Below are positions 8,020 to 18,383 of a stretch of 64,000 bases of DNA, piece by piece. How positions within the stretch are numbered: the first letter of the stretch is position 1; each line of letters starts with the position of its first letter. Below the pieces are notes generated by a model. The model saw nothing but the letters and a program-made list of their open reading frames with translations, was not told where the DNA came from and searched no databases. The stretch lies in NCBI RefSeq assembly GCF_002567005.1, contig NZ_NUZU01000004.1, positions 226,560 to 290,559 on the forward strand. Direction: 5' to 3'. The position numbers were made by a program, and so were the translations under genes. The stretch comes from Bacillus sp. AFS073361 (GTDB taxonomy: Bacteria; Bacillota; Bacilli; Bacillales; Cytobacillaceae).

Positions 8020-9285
8020 TTACGAGCGTCTCGATTTCAGCTCTTCCCCTAGTTGGGCAAAGAACTCCTCATTCGACTTGGTCTGGCGTAATTTTTTCAA
8101 GAAACGCTCCGCAAAATCGGGTGAATCGGACATCGATTTACGGATTGCCCATAATTTATCCAAATGATCCTTCGGAATAAGAAGCTCTTCCTTACGAGTA
8201 CCAGAGCGGCGGATATCAAGCGCAGGGAAAATACGGCGCTCTGCAAGCGAACGATCGAGATGCAGTTCCATATTACCTGTCCCTTTAAATTCCTCATAAA
8301 TGACGTCATCCATCCGTGAGCCGGTATCGACCAGCGCAGTCGCCAGAATCGTCAAGCTGCCGCCTTCTTCAATATTACGGGCAGCCCCGAAGAAACGCTT
8401 CGGACGGTGGAATGCTGCCGGGTCAATCCCCCCGGAAAGTGTCCGGCCGCTTGGCGGAATCACTAAGTTATAGGCACGTGCAAGACGCGTAATACTATCC
8501 ATCAGGATGACCACATCACGCTTATGTTCGACTAAACGCATCGCGCGGTCGAGCACAAGTTCCGCCACTTTAATATGGTTTTCCGGCACTTCATCAAACG
8601 TCGAACTAACCACATCCCCAGCAACCGAACGTTCAATATCGGTTACTTCCTCTGGACGTTCGTCAATCAACAGCATAATTAATTCGACTTCCGGATGATT
8701 CGTCGTAATGCTGTTGGCAATTTCTTTTAAGAGCATCGTTTTACCAGCCTTTGGAGGTGCAACGATCAATCCACGCTGCCCAAAACCAACCGGTGCGATG
8801 ACATCCATAATCCTTGTTGAAAGATATTTTGGAGTAGTCTCCAATTTCATCTGGCGGTTAGGATAAAGCGGTGTCAGGCCTGGGAAGTATACCCGTTCCT
8901 TCGCCGATTCCGGATCTTCCCCGTTCACGGCTTCTACGTGCAATAGTCCATAATAACGCTCATTTTCTTTCGGAGGTCGTACCTTACCGGAAACTTTATC
9001 CCCATTACGAAGGTCGAAGCGGCGGATTTGCGATGCAGAAATGTAGATATCTTCTGAGCTTGGCGAGTAATTGATTGGTCGTAAGAATCCAAATCCTTCT
9101 GACTGGATAATTTCTAAGACGCCTTCCATGAAAAAGTATCCCTGCTGTTCCGCGCGGGATTTCAGGATGGCAAAAATTAATTCTTTTTTTGTTAATTTGC
9201 TGTAGTAGGTCACTTTGTATTCGCGTGCCAGCTCATAAAGTTCCTTCAGCTTCATATTTTCTAAACTTGAAATTGTTAATTCCAT
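8020..9285 (-). CDS. rho: Transcription termination factor Rho
   Basis: Rho is the hexameric RNA-dependent ATPase/helicase that terminates transcription. The N-terminal Rho_N domain ([24 protein letters not shown]), the cold-shock-like RNA-binding domain ([16 protein letters not shown]), the P-loop ([12 protein letters not shown]) and the C-terminal secondary RNA site ([22 protein letters not shown]) are all present. The length of 421 residues is normal for Bacillus. Order rpmE-rho-glpX-murA2 is conserved. Confidence 0.97.
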   Translation of the reverse strand: MELTISSLENMKLKELYELAREYKVTYYSKLTKKELIFAILKSRAEQQGYFFMEGVLEIIQSEGFGFLRPINYSPSSEDIYISASQIRRFDLRNGDKVSGKVRPPKENERYYGLLHVEAVNGEDPESAKERVYFPGLTPLYPNRQMKLETTPKYLSTRIMDVIAPVGFGQRGLIVAPPKAGKTMLLKEIANSITTNHPEVELIMLLIDERPEEVTDIERSVAGDVVSSTFDEVPENHIKVAELVLDRAMRLVEHKRDVVILMDSITRLARAYNLVIPPSGRTLSGGIDPAAFHRPKRFFGAARNIEEGGSLTILATALVDTGSRMDDVIYEEFKGTGNMELHLDRSLAERRIFPALDIRRSGTRKEELLIPKDHLDKLWAIRKSMSDSPDFAERFLKKLRQTKSNEEFFAQLGEELKSRRS

Positions 9286-9653
9286 TTGTGCACCACACTT
9301 TTATTTTTTTCAATCCGATGTTATTAAGAGAGTTGAGGAATAATGATAGAAGTAGAAATGAAATGAATAGAATTGCAGATATAATGCATAATAAAACAAT
9401 TACTATTTTACCCTCTATGCAAAAAATTAATCAACTTATTTTTCTATTTTCGTTCATTGGGAATTTCTTCTTGAAGGATAATCCCTAATGGAGTGTAATA
9501 GGAGTTATTGGCAGCGTTAAACTTGTCTGTCGATTTCCGTTCCAAGCGCGAGCGGTTCGCGGGCGTTTTAACACAGCCTGTCATTTAAGTGATGATGCCA
9601 TGAAGGGTGCCTGACACCCAATTGGTGTCAGGCACCCTTACTTTTGGCACCGT
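9286..9653. other. rho-glpX intergenic region with a repeat hairpin and a degraded repeat
   Basis: No gene was found in these 368 bases. The rho-proximal part is AT-rich and presumably holds the rho promoter and leader. Bases about 9527-9566 resemble a decayed end of the TGTTGATTTCC element. Bases 9604-9638 form a perfect 15-bp hairpin from two facing 13-bp repeats with loop CAATT. Confidence 0.7.
9604..9638. repeat. Facing pair of GGTGTCAGGCACC repeats forming a 15-bp hairpin
   Basis: Copies at 9606-9618 and 9624-9636 are perfect inverted complements extended by two bases on each side, with a 5-base loop. The hairpin lies just past the glpX stop and could terminate glpX, but no good T tract follows on either strand. 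Confidence 0.8.
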
Positions 9654-10616
9654 TTATTTAATCACTAGGTTTGGTTTTTTCTTTAAGCTGTGACGGCCTT
9701 CGACGAAGCGGACGGTGCCTGATTTGGCACGCATGACGATGGAGTGTGTTGAGCCGTATGAACCTTTGAATTGAACACCGCGCAGTAATTCGCCGTCTGT
9801 GACCCCGGTTGCAGCAAAAATGGCGTCATCGCCTTTTACCAGGTCTTCCATCCGGAGGACACGATTAACATCAAGTCCCATTTTGATGCAGCGCTCGAGT
9901 TCCGCATCACTTTGCGGCAGTAATTTTCCGATGATTTCACCGCCAAGACATTTTAACGCCACCGCTGAAAGAACGCCTTCAGGGGCACCGCCAGAACCAA
10001 AAAGAATATCGACGCCGGTATTGTCAAAGGCGGTATTAATCGCACCTGCCACGTCACCATCGTTAATCAATTTGATCCGTGCGCCAGCCTCACGAAGCTG
10101 GGCAATGATATGCTCATGACGCGGACGATTTAAGACAGTCGCCACAACATCCTCAATATCTTTATTCTTCGCTTTGGCCACAGCTTTTAAGTTATCAAGA
10201 ACAGACGCATTGATATCAATATGTCCGACTGCTTCAGGGCCAACCGCAATTTTTTCCATATACATATCAGGAGCATGAAGAAGATTTCCATGGTCTGCGA
10301 CCGCTAAAACCGCTAAGGCATTCCAGCCGCCTGATGCTAAAATATTGGTGCCTTCGAGCGGATCAACCGCAACGTCAACACGCGGACCATAGCCTGTCCC
10401 TAGTTTCTCGCCAATATAAAGCATCGGTGCTTCATCCATTTCCCCTTCACCGATTACGACAGTTCCCTTCATTGGCACGGTGTCAAACACATCACGCATG
10501 GCCGATGTAGCTGCACCGTCCGCCTCATCTTTCTTCCCACGGCCCATCCAGCGGGCTGAAGCAAGTGCTGCGGCTTCTGTGACACGGACAAGCTCCATCG
10601 TTAAACTTCTTTCCAT
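9654..10616 (-). CDS. glpX: Class II fructose-1,6-bisphosphatase
   Basis: This gluconeogenic enzyme converts fructose-1,6-bisphosphate to fructose-6-phosphate. It shows the lithium-sensitive phosphatase motifs [14 protein letters not shown] and [11 protein letters not shown] for metal binding, and the [12 protein letters not shown] segment. The start at 10616 ([18 protein letters not shown]) is 9 bases after AAGGGAG; the ATG at 10625 abuts that site. Its place between rho and murA2, near fba and tal, fits a central-carbon cluster. Confidence 0.95.
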   Translation of the reverse strand: MERSLTMELVRVTEAAALASARWMGRGKKDEADGAATSAMRDVFDTVPMKGTVVIGEGEMDEAPMLYIGEKLGTGYGPRVDVAVDPLEGTNILASGGWNALAVLAVADHGNLLHAPDMYMEKIAVGPEAVGHIDINASVLDNLKAVAKAKNKDIEDVVATVLNRPRHEHIIAQLREAGARIKLINDGDVAGAINTAFDNTGVDILFGSGGAPEGVLSAVALKCLGGEIIGKLLPQSDAELERCIKMGLDVNRVLRMEDLVKGDDAIFAATGVTDGELLRGVQFKGSYGSTHSIVMRAKSGTVRFVEGRHSLKKKPNLVIK

Positions 10617-10704
10617 CGTCTCCATCTCCCTTAAGTCTCTTTAGATGTCTCTTCAACTTCAGTAGCTTATAGTCAACGCCTAAGCTTTATCCATATGGTA
10701 AAAA

Positions 10705-11991
10705 TCAATTATTCTTCATCTGTTCTACTTCTTCCTTCGTTAAAGCTTCCCGCCAAACTGTGGCGCCGAGGCCATTTAGTTTTCCAACGAGGTCGCTGTA
10801 GCCGCGGTCAATATGCTCGAGCCCGGTTACTTCGGTAATTCCCTCTGCCATCAGGCCGGCAATGAACAGTGCTGCGCCTGCCCTAAGGTCACTTGCCTTC
10901 ACTTTCGCTCCCTGCAATTGAACTGGACCATTGATGATGGCAGAACGACCTTCAACTTTAATGTTGCCGTTCATCCTACGCAGTTCATCAATATGCTTGA
11001 AACGGGCACCGTAAATCGTGTCAGTTACGACACTTGAGCCGGTTGCTCTTGTCAAAAGGGTGGTAAATGGCTGCTGGAGATCGGTTGGAAATCCAGGATA
11101 GACGAGCGTCTTGATATCGACGGCCTTCAATTTCGAAGACCCGTCCACAAACACTTGGTCATCGCCAGACTCCACATGGACACCCATTTCTCGCAATTTG
11201 GCAATCAATGATTCTAAATGCTGCGGGATAACGTTGTCGATGAGGACACCCTCGCCCACGGCGGCACCCAAAATCATATACGTACCAGCTTCAATCCGGT
11301 CTGGAATAATCGTGTGACGGCAGCCATGAAGCGCTTCCACCCCATCGATACGAATGACGTCCGTTCCAGCCCCTTTAATCTTCGCACCCATACTCGTTAA
11401 CAATGTCGCGACATCAATGATTTCCGGTTCCTTCGCCGCATTTTCAATGACCGTCCGCCCTTTGGCGCGAACCGCTGCCAGCATGATATTAATCGTCGCA
11501 CCCACACTGACCACATCAAGGTATATACGGGCACCGCGAAGCTCGTCCGCACGTAAATAAATCGCACCTTGCTCATTGGTAATTTGAGCCCCGAGTGCTT
11601 CGAAACCTTTAATATGCTGATCAATCGGTCTTGGACCTAAATAGCATCCGCCAGGAAGGCCAATGACTGCCTTTTTAAAACGGCCAAGCATAGCACCCAT
11701 TAAGTAATAAGAAGCACGGAGCTTTTTTACTTTCCCGTTTGGCAGGGGCATGGAAATCATGGTCGATGGGTCAACCGTCATCTCGTTATCAGAAAGCTGA
11801 ACGTTACCGCCGATTTCTTCAAGGAGGTCCTTCAAGATTTCAACGTCTGAAATGTCCGGCAATCCCTCAATTGTCACTGGTGATTCCGCTAAAATGGTTG
11901 CAGGGATTAACGCAACGGCACTATTTTTCGCCCCGCTGATCCGAACCGTTCCCTTTAACGGATAGCCACCCGCAATTTTAAGTTTTTCCAT
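10705..11991 (-). CDS. murAB: UDP-N-acetylglucosamine 1-carboxyvinyltransferase (MurA2/MurZ paralogue)
   Basis: The enzyme catalyses the first committed step of peptidoglycan synthesis, adding enolpyruvate to UDP-GlcNAc. The inside-out alpha/beta-barrel motif RISGAKNSA opens the protein. The loop [15 protein letters not shown] carries the catalytic Cys that fosfomycin alkylates. The 428-residue length is typical. Location between glpX and tal identifies it as the second Bacillus paralogue (murAB/murZ) and not the one near atp genes. Confidence 0.94.
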   Translation of the reverse strand: MEKLKIAGGYPLKGTVRISGAKNSAVALIPATILAESPVTIEGLPDISDVEILKDLLEEIGGNVQLSDNEMTVDPSTMISMPLPNGKVKKLRASYYLMGAMLGRFKKAVIGLPGGCYLGPRPIDQHIKGFEALGAQITNEQGAIYLRADELRGARIYLDVVSVGATINIMLAAVRAKGRTVIENAAKEPEIIDVATLLTSMGAKIKGAGTDVIRIDGVEALHGCRHTIIPDRIEAGTYMILGAAVGEGVLIDNVIPQHLESLIAKLREMGVHVESGDDQVFVDGSSKLKAVDIKTLVYPGFPTDLQQPFTTLLTRATGSSVVTDTIYGARFKHIDELRRMNGNIKVEGRSAIINGPVQLQGAKVKASDLRAGAALFIAGLMAEGITEVTGLEHIDRGYSDLVGKLNGLGATVWREALTKEEVEQMKNN

Positions 11992-12173
11992 ATTCGACTC
12001 CCTTCTAAGCCCTGTAAGTCAAACGGTACAATCCGCTTATTACGAAATGAGGCTCTAGGTATATTTTTCCTGCATTAAAAGTCAAAATCCGACAACTTGT
12101 CTATCCTTTAGTTTACACCAAATTTTTATTTTCATGTATGGCAATTAAAAAAATTTACACGAAATGGGAATAA

Positions 12174-12824
12174 TTATGCTTCTGTTCGGGAATTCCAATC
12201 TTTTAAGAAGCCTTCAATCCCTTTATCTGTTAATGGATGATGGAATAATCCCATTAATACTTTGTATGGAATGGTTGCAATATGAGCGCCTCGTAACGCT
12301 GCTTCTGTGACGTGAATTGGATTACGAATGGAGGCTGCAATGATTTCTGATTCAATGCCATGCACGTTGAAGATGTCTGAAATAGTTGAAATTAGATCTA
12401 AACCGTTTTGGCCGATATCATCTAATCTGCCTAGAAATGGAGAAACATAGGTGGCTCCAGCTCTTGCCGCAAGTAAGGCCTGGTTCGGACTAAAAATGAG
12501 GGTTACGTTTGTTTTGATTCCTTCTTGTGTAAAAGCATGAGTTGCTTTTAACCCATCTGGAGTCATTGGAACTTTTACGGTAATATTCGGAGCGATTGCT
12601 GCAAGCTCTCTTCCTTCTCGAATCATGCCTTCTGCATCAAGCGCAATAACTTCTGCACTAACAGAACCAGGCACAAGTGCCGTAATTTCTCTTAAGCGGT
12701 CGTGAAAAGAAACACCTTTTTCTCTAGCGACTAATGATGGATTAGTAGTTACACCTGCAAGTAATCCAAGGTCATGGGCTTCGCGGATCTCGTCTAAATT
12801 AGCTGTATCAATAAAAAACTTCAT
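12174..12824 (-). CDS. tal: Transaldolase / fructose-6-phosphate aldolase-like protein
   Basis: This is a short (216-residue) MipB/TalC-type TIM barrel. The Schiff-base lysine is in [26 protein letters not shown] at the N-terminus and [12 protein letters not shown] are conserved in the subfamily. The start at 12824 (MKFFIDTAN) has GGAGGG 7 bases before it. B. subtilis YwjH in the same position has transaldolase activity; a fructose-6-phosphate aldolase activity cannot be ruled out from sequence alone. It follows fba, with a hairpin between. Confidence 0.9.
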   Translation of the reverse strand: MKFFIDTANLDEIREAHDLGLLAGVTTNPSLVAREKGVSFHDRLREITALVPGSVSAEVIALDAEGMIREGRELAAIAPNITVKVPMTPDGLKATHAFTQEGIKTNVTLIFSPNQALLAARAGATYVSPFLGRLDDIGQNGLDLISTISDIFNVHGIESEIIAASIRNPIHVTEAALRGAHIATIPYKVLMGLFHHPLTDKGIEGFLKDWNSRTEA

Positions 12825-12876
12825 AATTAATCCCTCCATTTTCCGACTAAATATTCAAATTTCTTTTTACAGAATG

Positions 12877-12908
12877 AAACCGTCCTAATAGTACTACCAG
12901 GACGGTTT
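12877..12908. terminator. Intercistronic hairpin between fba and tal
   Basis: AAACCGTCCT and AGGACGGTTT form a perfect 10-bp stem with a 12-base loop. The T content after it is weak on both strands, so it may stabilise fba mRNA or give partial termination. Confidence 0.6.
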
Positions 12909-12967
12909 ACATTTTATCATATTCTAGAACAAATATGAAATGTGGTTAGACATTTGCCATTGTTCGA

Positions 12968-13825
12968 TTAAGCTTTACCTGCAGAACCGAATTCGCGGAT
13001 TTTGCCGATAACTGTTTCTTTGATTGCATCGCGAGCTGGTCCTAAATATTTACGTGGATCGTACTCTTCTGGCTTCGCAGCTAATGTTTCACGTACTGCT
13101 TTTGCAGATGCGATTTGGTTTTCAGTGTTCACGTTGATTTTCGCTGTTCCAAGAGAAACAGATTTTTGGATATCTTTTAATGGGATACCAGTTCCGCCGT
13201 GAAGGACTAATGGAAGACCAGTAATGTTTCCGATTTCTTCCATTTCAGCAAATCCAAGGTTTGGTTCACCCTTGTAAGGACCATGAACAGAACCTAAAGC
13301 TGGTGCAAGACAGTCGATACCTGTGCGTTTTACTAATTCTTCACATTCTTTAGGATCTGCGTAGATAACGCCATCAGCAACAACGTCGTCTTCCTGGCCG
13401 CCAACAGTTCCTAATTCCGCTTCAACAGACACACCTTTTGAATGTGCATATTCAACTACTTTTGAAGTAATTTCAATATTTTCTTCAAATGGATGGTGGG
13501 AAGCATCGATCATAACAGATGTGAAACCTGCATCAATCGCTTCTTTACACTTATCAAAGCTTGAACCGTGGTCAAGGTGAATTGCTACAGGAACGGTAAT
13601 TTTCAAATCTTCCATTAAGCCTTCAACCATTTTTACAACTGTTTTGAAGCCGGACATATAACGAGCTGCCCCTTCAGAAACACCAAGAATTACAGGTGAA
13701 TTCTCAGCTTGTGCAGCTTGAAGAATCGCTTGAGTAAATTCTAAGTTATTTAAGTTAAATTGCCCAACCGCATAGCCTTCAGCTTTGGCTTTAATGAGCA
13801 TTTCTTTCATGGAAACTAATGGCAT
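12968..13825 (-). CDS. fbaA: Class II (zinc) fructose-1,6-bisphosphate aldolase
   Basis: The glycolytic and gluconeogenic enzyme cleaves fructose-1,6-bisphosphate to two triose phosphates. Metal-binding [11 protein letters not shown] (near residue 83), the SHHPFEENI region, and [13 protein letters not shown] and VLHGGTGIP with phosphate-binding and metal His residues are present. The 285-residue length equals that of B. subtilis FbaA. An AAGGAGG site precedes the ATG at 13825. It lies between spo0F and tal as in B. subtilis. Confidence 0.97.
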   Translation of the reverse strand: MPLVSMKEMLIKAKAEGYAVGQFNLNNLEFTQAILQAAQAENSPVILGVSEGAARYMSGFKTVVKMVEGLMEDLKITVPVAIHLDHGSSFDKCKEAIDAGFTSVMIDASHHPFEENIEITSKVVEYAHSKGVSVEAELGTVGGQEDDVVADGVIYADPKECEELVKRTGIDCLAPALGSVHGPYKGEPNLGFAEMEEIGNITGLPLVLHGGTGIPLKDIQKSVSLGTAKINVNTENQIASAKAVRETLAAKPEEYDPRKYLGPARDAIKETVIGKIREFGSAGKA

Positions 13826-14072
13826 TTCTATTCCTCCTTAAATTAGGCAGATATCTTTTCAATTCGGTCTTCCATATTAAGGTTTTCCCTCAATTTTACG
13901 GATTATGTATTCCTTAAAAAGATAAACAACCAGTAAAAAGTTCATATGTATCATATCAAACCAGGGGGCGAAATGCCATTATTTAAATGCAGTTTTGTAA
14001 ACTGTCATAATGAAAGCGCGCCCATTTTCTATGTAAGCACTTTCCTTATATTTCAAGGCCAAAAAACAAAAT

Positions 14073-14444
14073 TTAATTCATTTTTTGGGGAATGTGTTTC
14101 CTAACAGCTGCGCGTATATCATCAATATCAAACGGCTTCGCAAAATGGGTAATCGCACCAAGATCCTTGGCCTCTTGAATCATATCCAGTTCACCATAAG
14201 CTGTCATAATAATGACGCGGATATCCGGGTCAATTACCTTCATTCGTTTTAAAATTTCAATTCCATCCATTCCAGGGATTTTCATATCCAATAGGACAAG
14301 GTCGGGGTCATGTTTTGTCACAATTTCAAGGGCCTGAATGCCATTGGCTGCCTGATATGTTTGATACCCCTCTTTTTGAAACACTTCATTTAGTAAAATT
14401 CTAATGCCAAACTGATCATCAACGATTAAAATTTTCTCTTTCAT
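14073..14444 (-). CDS. spo0F: Sporulation phosphorelay response regulator Spo0F
   Basis: Spo0F is a single-domain receiver that takes phosphate from the sporulation kinases and passes it to Spo0B. The acidic pocket is IVDDQFGIR, the phospho-accepting Asp is in [12 protein letters not shown] (residue about 54), the Thr switch is IMTAYGE, and the Lys is in HFAKPFD. There is no output domain (123 residues). An AGAGGTGG site precedes the start. Divergent with the DUF2529 gene. Confidence 0.97.
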   Translation of the reverse strand: MKEKILIVDDQFGIRILLNEVFQKEGYQTYQAANGIQALEIVTKHDPDLVLLDMKIPGMDGIEILKRMKVIDPDIRVIIMTAYGELDMIQEAKDLGAITHFAKPFDIDDIRAAVRKHIPQKMN

Positions 14445-14507
14445 AACTCCACCTCTTCCTTGTTTACTTGATGCACTTTTATTATCCCACTATTTATCAC
14501 TTGTTAT

Positions 14508-14536
14508 ATTTCTCTATTTGGAAAATAATCTCCTGC
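14508..14536 (-). promoter_or_regulatory. Candidate sigma-H promoter of spo0F
   Basis: On the minus strand GCAGGAGATT resembles a sigma-H -35 (RnAGGAWWW) and GAGAAAT about 12 bases later resembles a -10 (RnnGAAT). A one-mismatch Spo0A box (TATCGAA for TGTCGAA) lies upstream at 14570-14576. B. subtilis spo0F is known to have sigma-H and Spo0A control; the assignment here is by resemblance only. Confidence 0.35.
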
Positions 14537-14560
14537 AAAATTTCTCGGATTTTGTTAATA

Positions 14561-14590
14561 TTTTTGCAATATCGAAAAAACGCTTATAAT
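14561..14590 (+). promoter_or_regulatory. Sigma-A promoter of the DUF2529 gene
   Basis: A perfect TATAAT (14585-14590) is preceded by TTTTTG at 14561-14566 with an 18-base spacer. The start codon lies 25 bases downstream. Confidence 0.55.
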
Positions 14591-14614
14591 AAAAGGGTGA
14601 AAAGGAGGGTTTTT

Positions 14615-15136
14615 ATGTTAAAAATGTTTACTACCCAATTAACCGGTTTGTTTAAACGGCTTGAAGAAAAAGAAGAATATTCGTTTGAAGACGGAGCCCG
14701 ATTGCTTGCCCAGGCACCGGTTGGCGATGGGTCTATATATATTTTTACTACAAAGGAAATGAAAGCGGTCGAGTTCGAGGCTTTGGAAGGGGCAGAACCG
14801 TTTTCGGGTGCCAAGATTTTTAACAGTGTTGAGGAATTAACCGAATCCGATCGTGTATTGATGTTCACGCGTTATTCTAATGATGAGTCTGGACTTAAGC
14901 TTGCCGAACAGCTTCGCGAAAAAGGAATTCCATTTGTTGCGGTGGCGACCTCCGTTCCGGGTGGTGAACTCTTACAGGAATCAGCGGATCTCCTGATTGA
15001 TTTGCGGCTGACCAAAGCCTTGCTCCCAGATGATGAAGGAAATCGGTACGGATATCCCTCTTCGATGGCAGCTTTGTTCGTTTATTACGGCTTGAAATTT
15101 ACAATTGAAGAGATTTTGGCAGAATATGAAGAGTAA
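14615..15136 (+). CDS. DUF2529 family protein (YwjG-like)
   Basis: This 173-residue protein begins MLKMFTTQLTGLFKRLEEK, after AAAGGAGGG with good spacing. Segments such as VLMFTRYSNDESGLKLAEQLREKGIPFVAVAT look like a SIS-like or Rossmann-like fold. It matches the conserved gene between spo0F and pyrG in Bacillus (YwjG, DUF2529). No biochemical role is known to me. It is the only plus-strand gene in this stretch. Confidence 0.85.
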   Translation: MLKMFTTQLTGLFKRLEEKEEYSFEDGARLLAQAPVGDGSIYIFTTKEMKAVEFEALEGAEPFSGAKIFNSVEELTESDRVLMFTRYSNDESGLKLAEQLREKGIPFVAVATSVPGGELLQESADLLIDLRLTKALLPDDEGNRYGYPSSMAALFVYYGLKFTIEEILAEYEE

Positions 15137-15138
15137 AA

Positions 15139-15161
15139 GCGGGTTTTGAACCCGTTTTTTT
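15139..15161 (+). terminator. Terminator of the DUF2529 gene
   Basis: CGGGTT-TTG-AACCCG followed by TTTTTTT, immediately past the stop codon. Confidence 0.85.
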
Positions 15162-15339
15162 ATTGCCCTTGATTATTTCCCGGGAGGTAAACTTGGGGTT
15201 ATTCGACTTTTAAGGAGTTTTGTACCATTTCGGGACCCTTTTGTTGATATTTCGCAAGGTTATGTACAAGTTTTCCATACTTTTGTACAAATATTGAGGT
15301 GTTTTGTACAATTATACAATTTTTGGGAATACACCCACT

Positions 15340-15352
15340 GGTGCCTGACACC
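15340..15352. repeat. Single GGTGCCTGACACC repeat
   Basis: A lone exact copy of the 13-bp palindromic repeat, in the convergent region between the DUF2529 gene and pyrG. The rest of 15162-15339 is AT-rich, with several TTTTGTACAA-like words and no gene. Confidence 0.85.
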
Positions 15353-15363
15353 AAAAAATGATA

Positions 15364-15395
15364 TCAAAAAAAATAAGGACCAGATAACTGGTCCT
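15364..15395 (-). terminator. Terminator of pyrG
   Basis: On the minus strand AGGACCAG-TTAT-CTGGTCCT is followed by TATTTTTTTT. Confidence 0.85.
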
Positions 15396-15405
15396 GAATA
15401 CTACC

Positions 15406-17016
<1,611 letters not shown>

Positions 17017-17127
17017 TTATACAGTTTGTACATTATTCAGTTTGTTTAAGGGTTTTTGTAAAAAAATATTTTCCTTACGCCCGTAAAAAATGAAAAAACT
17101 CCGTGAAACATGAGTTTTTTGAACAAT

Positions 17128-17160
17128 AAAAAACGCTCGCCTACTTGTGGTAGGGAGCGT
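17128..17160 (-). terminator. pyrG leader: Attenuator hairpin in the pyrG leader
   Basis: On the minus strand ACGCTCCCTAC-CACAA-GTAGGCGAGCGT pairs over about 11 bp, followed by TTTTTTA. Its 5' arm holds CUCCC, which a run of extra 5' G residues could pair with, preventing the terminator. A weaker AACTC...GAGTTTTTT hairpin lies further downstream (about 17094-17120). Confidence 0.85.
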
Positions 17161-17197
17161 ATTATAAGTAAATAATGTATCGTCCTCTTTTTAAGGA

Positions 17198-17237
17198 GCC
17201 CAAAAAAGATAATACAAGGGCGTGGAAAAAAAGTCAA
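17198..17237 (-). promoter_or_regulatory. pyrG promoter with GGGC start
   Basis: TTGACT (17237-17232), a 17-base spacer, TATTAT (17214-17209), 7 bases, and GGGC at 17201-17198. B. subtilis pyrG also starts at GGGC, and low CTP makes RNA polymerase stutter extra Gs there. The layout matches that mechanism. The -35 lies just past the rpoE stop codon. Confidence 0.8.
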
Positions 17238-17242
17238 GTGGA

Positions 17243-17818
17243 TTAATCTTCTTCGACTTCTTCCTCATCATCAAATTCTTCTTCTTCATCCTCAAGGTCA
17301 TCGTCTAGATCATCTTCTTCATCCAATTCAATGTCAAGATCATCTTCAATGGCATCATCATCGTCGTCAAGATCAAGATCATCATCTTCATCGATATCAA
17401 GATCTTCTTCATCATCAAGCAGATCATCTTCATCGTCAAAGTCATCAAAGTCATCTTCAATCTCATCGACTTCATCGAAATCTTCGAGATCGTCTTCATC
17501 GACAACCTTCTTCGCCTTCTTCTTCTTCGGTTTCACAACGGCAACCACTTCTTCTTCAGCTGTATCGACTGGATACCAGACACGAAGTCCCCAGCGGTTA
17601 CTTCCTAATGAAAGGAAACGGCCATCCACATTGATGTCGGTGTAAAATTGAGCAAGTCGGGAACGAACTTCATCATCAGAAATCCCTGAAGCTTGTTTAA
17701 TTTCTTCTACTAGTTCATTAAAGGCAATCGGCTGTTTACTATTTTTCAAGTATTCATAAGCCATTTCCATTAGGGAAAATTCTTGTAATTCCTCTTTTGA
17801 GTATTGTGCTAAACTCAA
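17243..17818 (-). CDS. rpoE: DNA-directed RNA polymerase delta subunit
   Basis: RpoE (delta) binds RNA polymerase, promotes recycling and sharpens promoter selectivity. The N-terminal winged-helix HARE-HTH domain (SLAQYSKEELQEFSLMEMAYEYL...RLAQFYTDINVDGRF) is followed by a Lys patch (KPKKKKAKK) and a roughly 75-residue Asp/Glu tail. A TTG at 17818 (MSLAQYSKEEL) is chosen as the start, because AAAGGAAG ends 8 bases before it; the GTG at 17827 overlaps that site. The gene lies just upstream of pyrG, as in B. subtilis. Confidence 0.95.
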   Translation of the reverse strand: MSLAQYSKEELQEFSLMEMAYEYLKNSKQPIAFNELVEEIKQASGISDDEVRSRLAQFYTDINVDGRFLSLGSNRWGLRVWYPVDTAEEEVVAVVKPKKKKAKKVVDEDDLEDFDEVDEIEDDFDDFDDEDDLLDDEEDLDIDEDDDLDLDDDDDAIEDDLDIELDEEDDLDDDLEDEEEEFDDEEEVEED

Positions 17819-17988
17819 TATCGGCACTTCCTTTCTCTATTTAACACTCTTAAATGAGTGAATAACGGACTATCAATAAATTGATATAAACTGTCTAATC
17901 TAGTTTCTGCCCAAAATAAGCATATTCTTCATTATAAACAAATTCTTCCGGTTTATGCTAGTGCTAGTGAGTTGTTTCATCTGAATTT

Positions 17989-18174
17989 TTATGGACGAGG
18001 TCTTTTTCCATCTTTCTCCTTTGCCTGCTTCTGCTTTTTCATCTCTTTCAGCGCAATCACTAGAAAGAAGATTGCTAGCAAGAAGAACGAGACTGCTCCC
18101 AACTGACGTTGATAGAGATAATTTAACGGCCAGGCAAACACAACTAAAATGATTAAAATATAACTAAACCTCAT
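17989..18174 (-). CDS. Small two-helix membrane protein of unknown function
   Basis: The 61-residue protein has two hydrophobic segments (YILIILVVFAWPLNYLY and GAVSFFLLAIFFLVIAL) and a strongly basic tail rich in Lys, Gln and Arg. AGGTGG lies 5 bases before the ATG at 18174; a GTG three codons upstream is possible. I do not recognise the family. It stands alone between icmF and rpoE. Confidence 0.6.
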   Translation of the reverse strand: MRFSYILIILVVFAWPLNYLYQRQLGAVSFFLLAIFFLVIALKEMKKQKQAKEKDGKRPRP

Positions 18175-18276
18175 TTGCTCCACCTGCCCAAATCCCTCGA
18201 AGTATGTACGCTAAATCATTATATAAGATCACCGCAAATAATAATATCTCATAAAAGGAGTTTTATTACAAAAATT

Positions 18277-18305
18277 GGTGTCAGGCACCATGTGTGCCTG
18301 ACACC
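18277..18305. repeat. Facing pair of 13-bp repeats, short-loop form
   Basis: GGTGTCAGGCACC (18277-18289) faces TGTGCCTGACACC (18293-18305). The loop is shorter than in the 40355 and 61676 pairs but retains their ATGTG arm remnant. Confidence 0.8.
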
Positions 18306-18338
18306 CTAAATGATAAGAAATAATTTTCGACTTTAAAA

Positions 18339-18380
18339 ATTGTCCAGCTCCAGTGCTGAACAGGGCACTTGCGCTTTTCT
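18339..18380. repeat. Ends-only copy of the TAGCTCCAGCGCC...GGGCGCTTG repeat
   Basis: About 42 bases join the left end (TTGTCCAGCTCCAGTGCTG) to the right end (AGGGCACTTGCGCTTTTC) of the longer elements at 34136 and 42900. The roughly 110-base interior is missing. Confidence 0.75.
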
Positions 18381-18383
18381 TAC

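Noticed and set aside
15162..15339. A possible regulatory RNA between the DUF2529 gene and pyrG
   Set aside because: There are TTTTGTACAA-like words but no promoter, no conserved fold that I could identify, and the region lies between two convergent terminators.
17305..17645. Ser/Arg-rich and Met-rich open frames over the rpoE acidic tail
   Set aside because: They are shadows of GAT/GAA codon runs in other frames, not genes.
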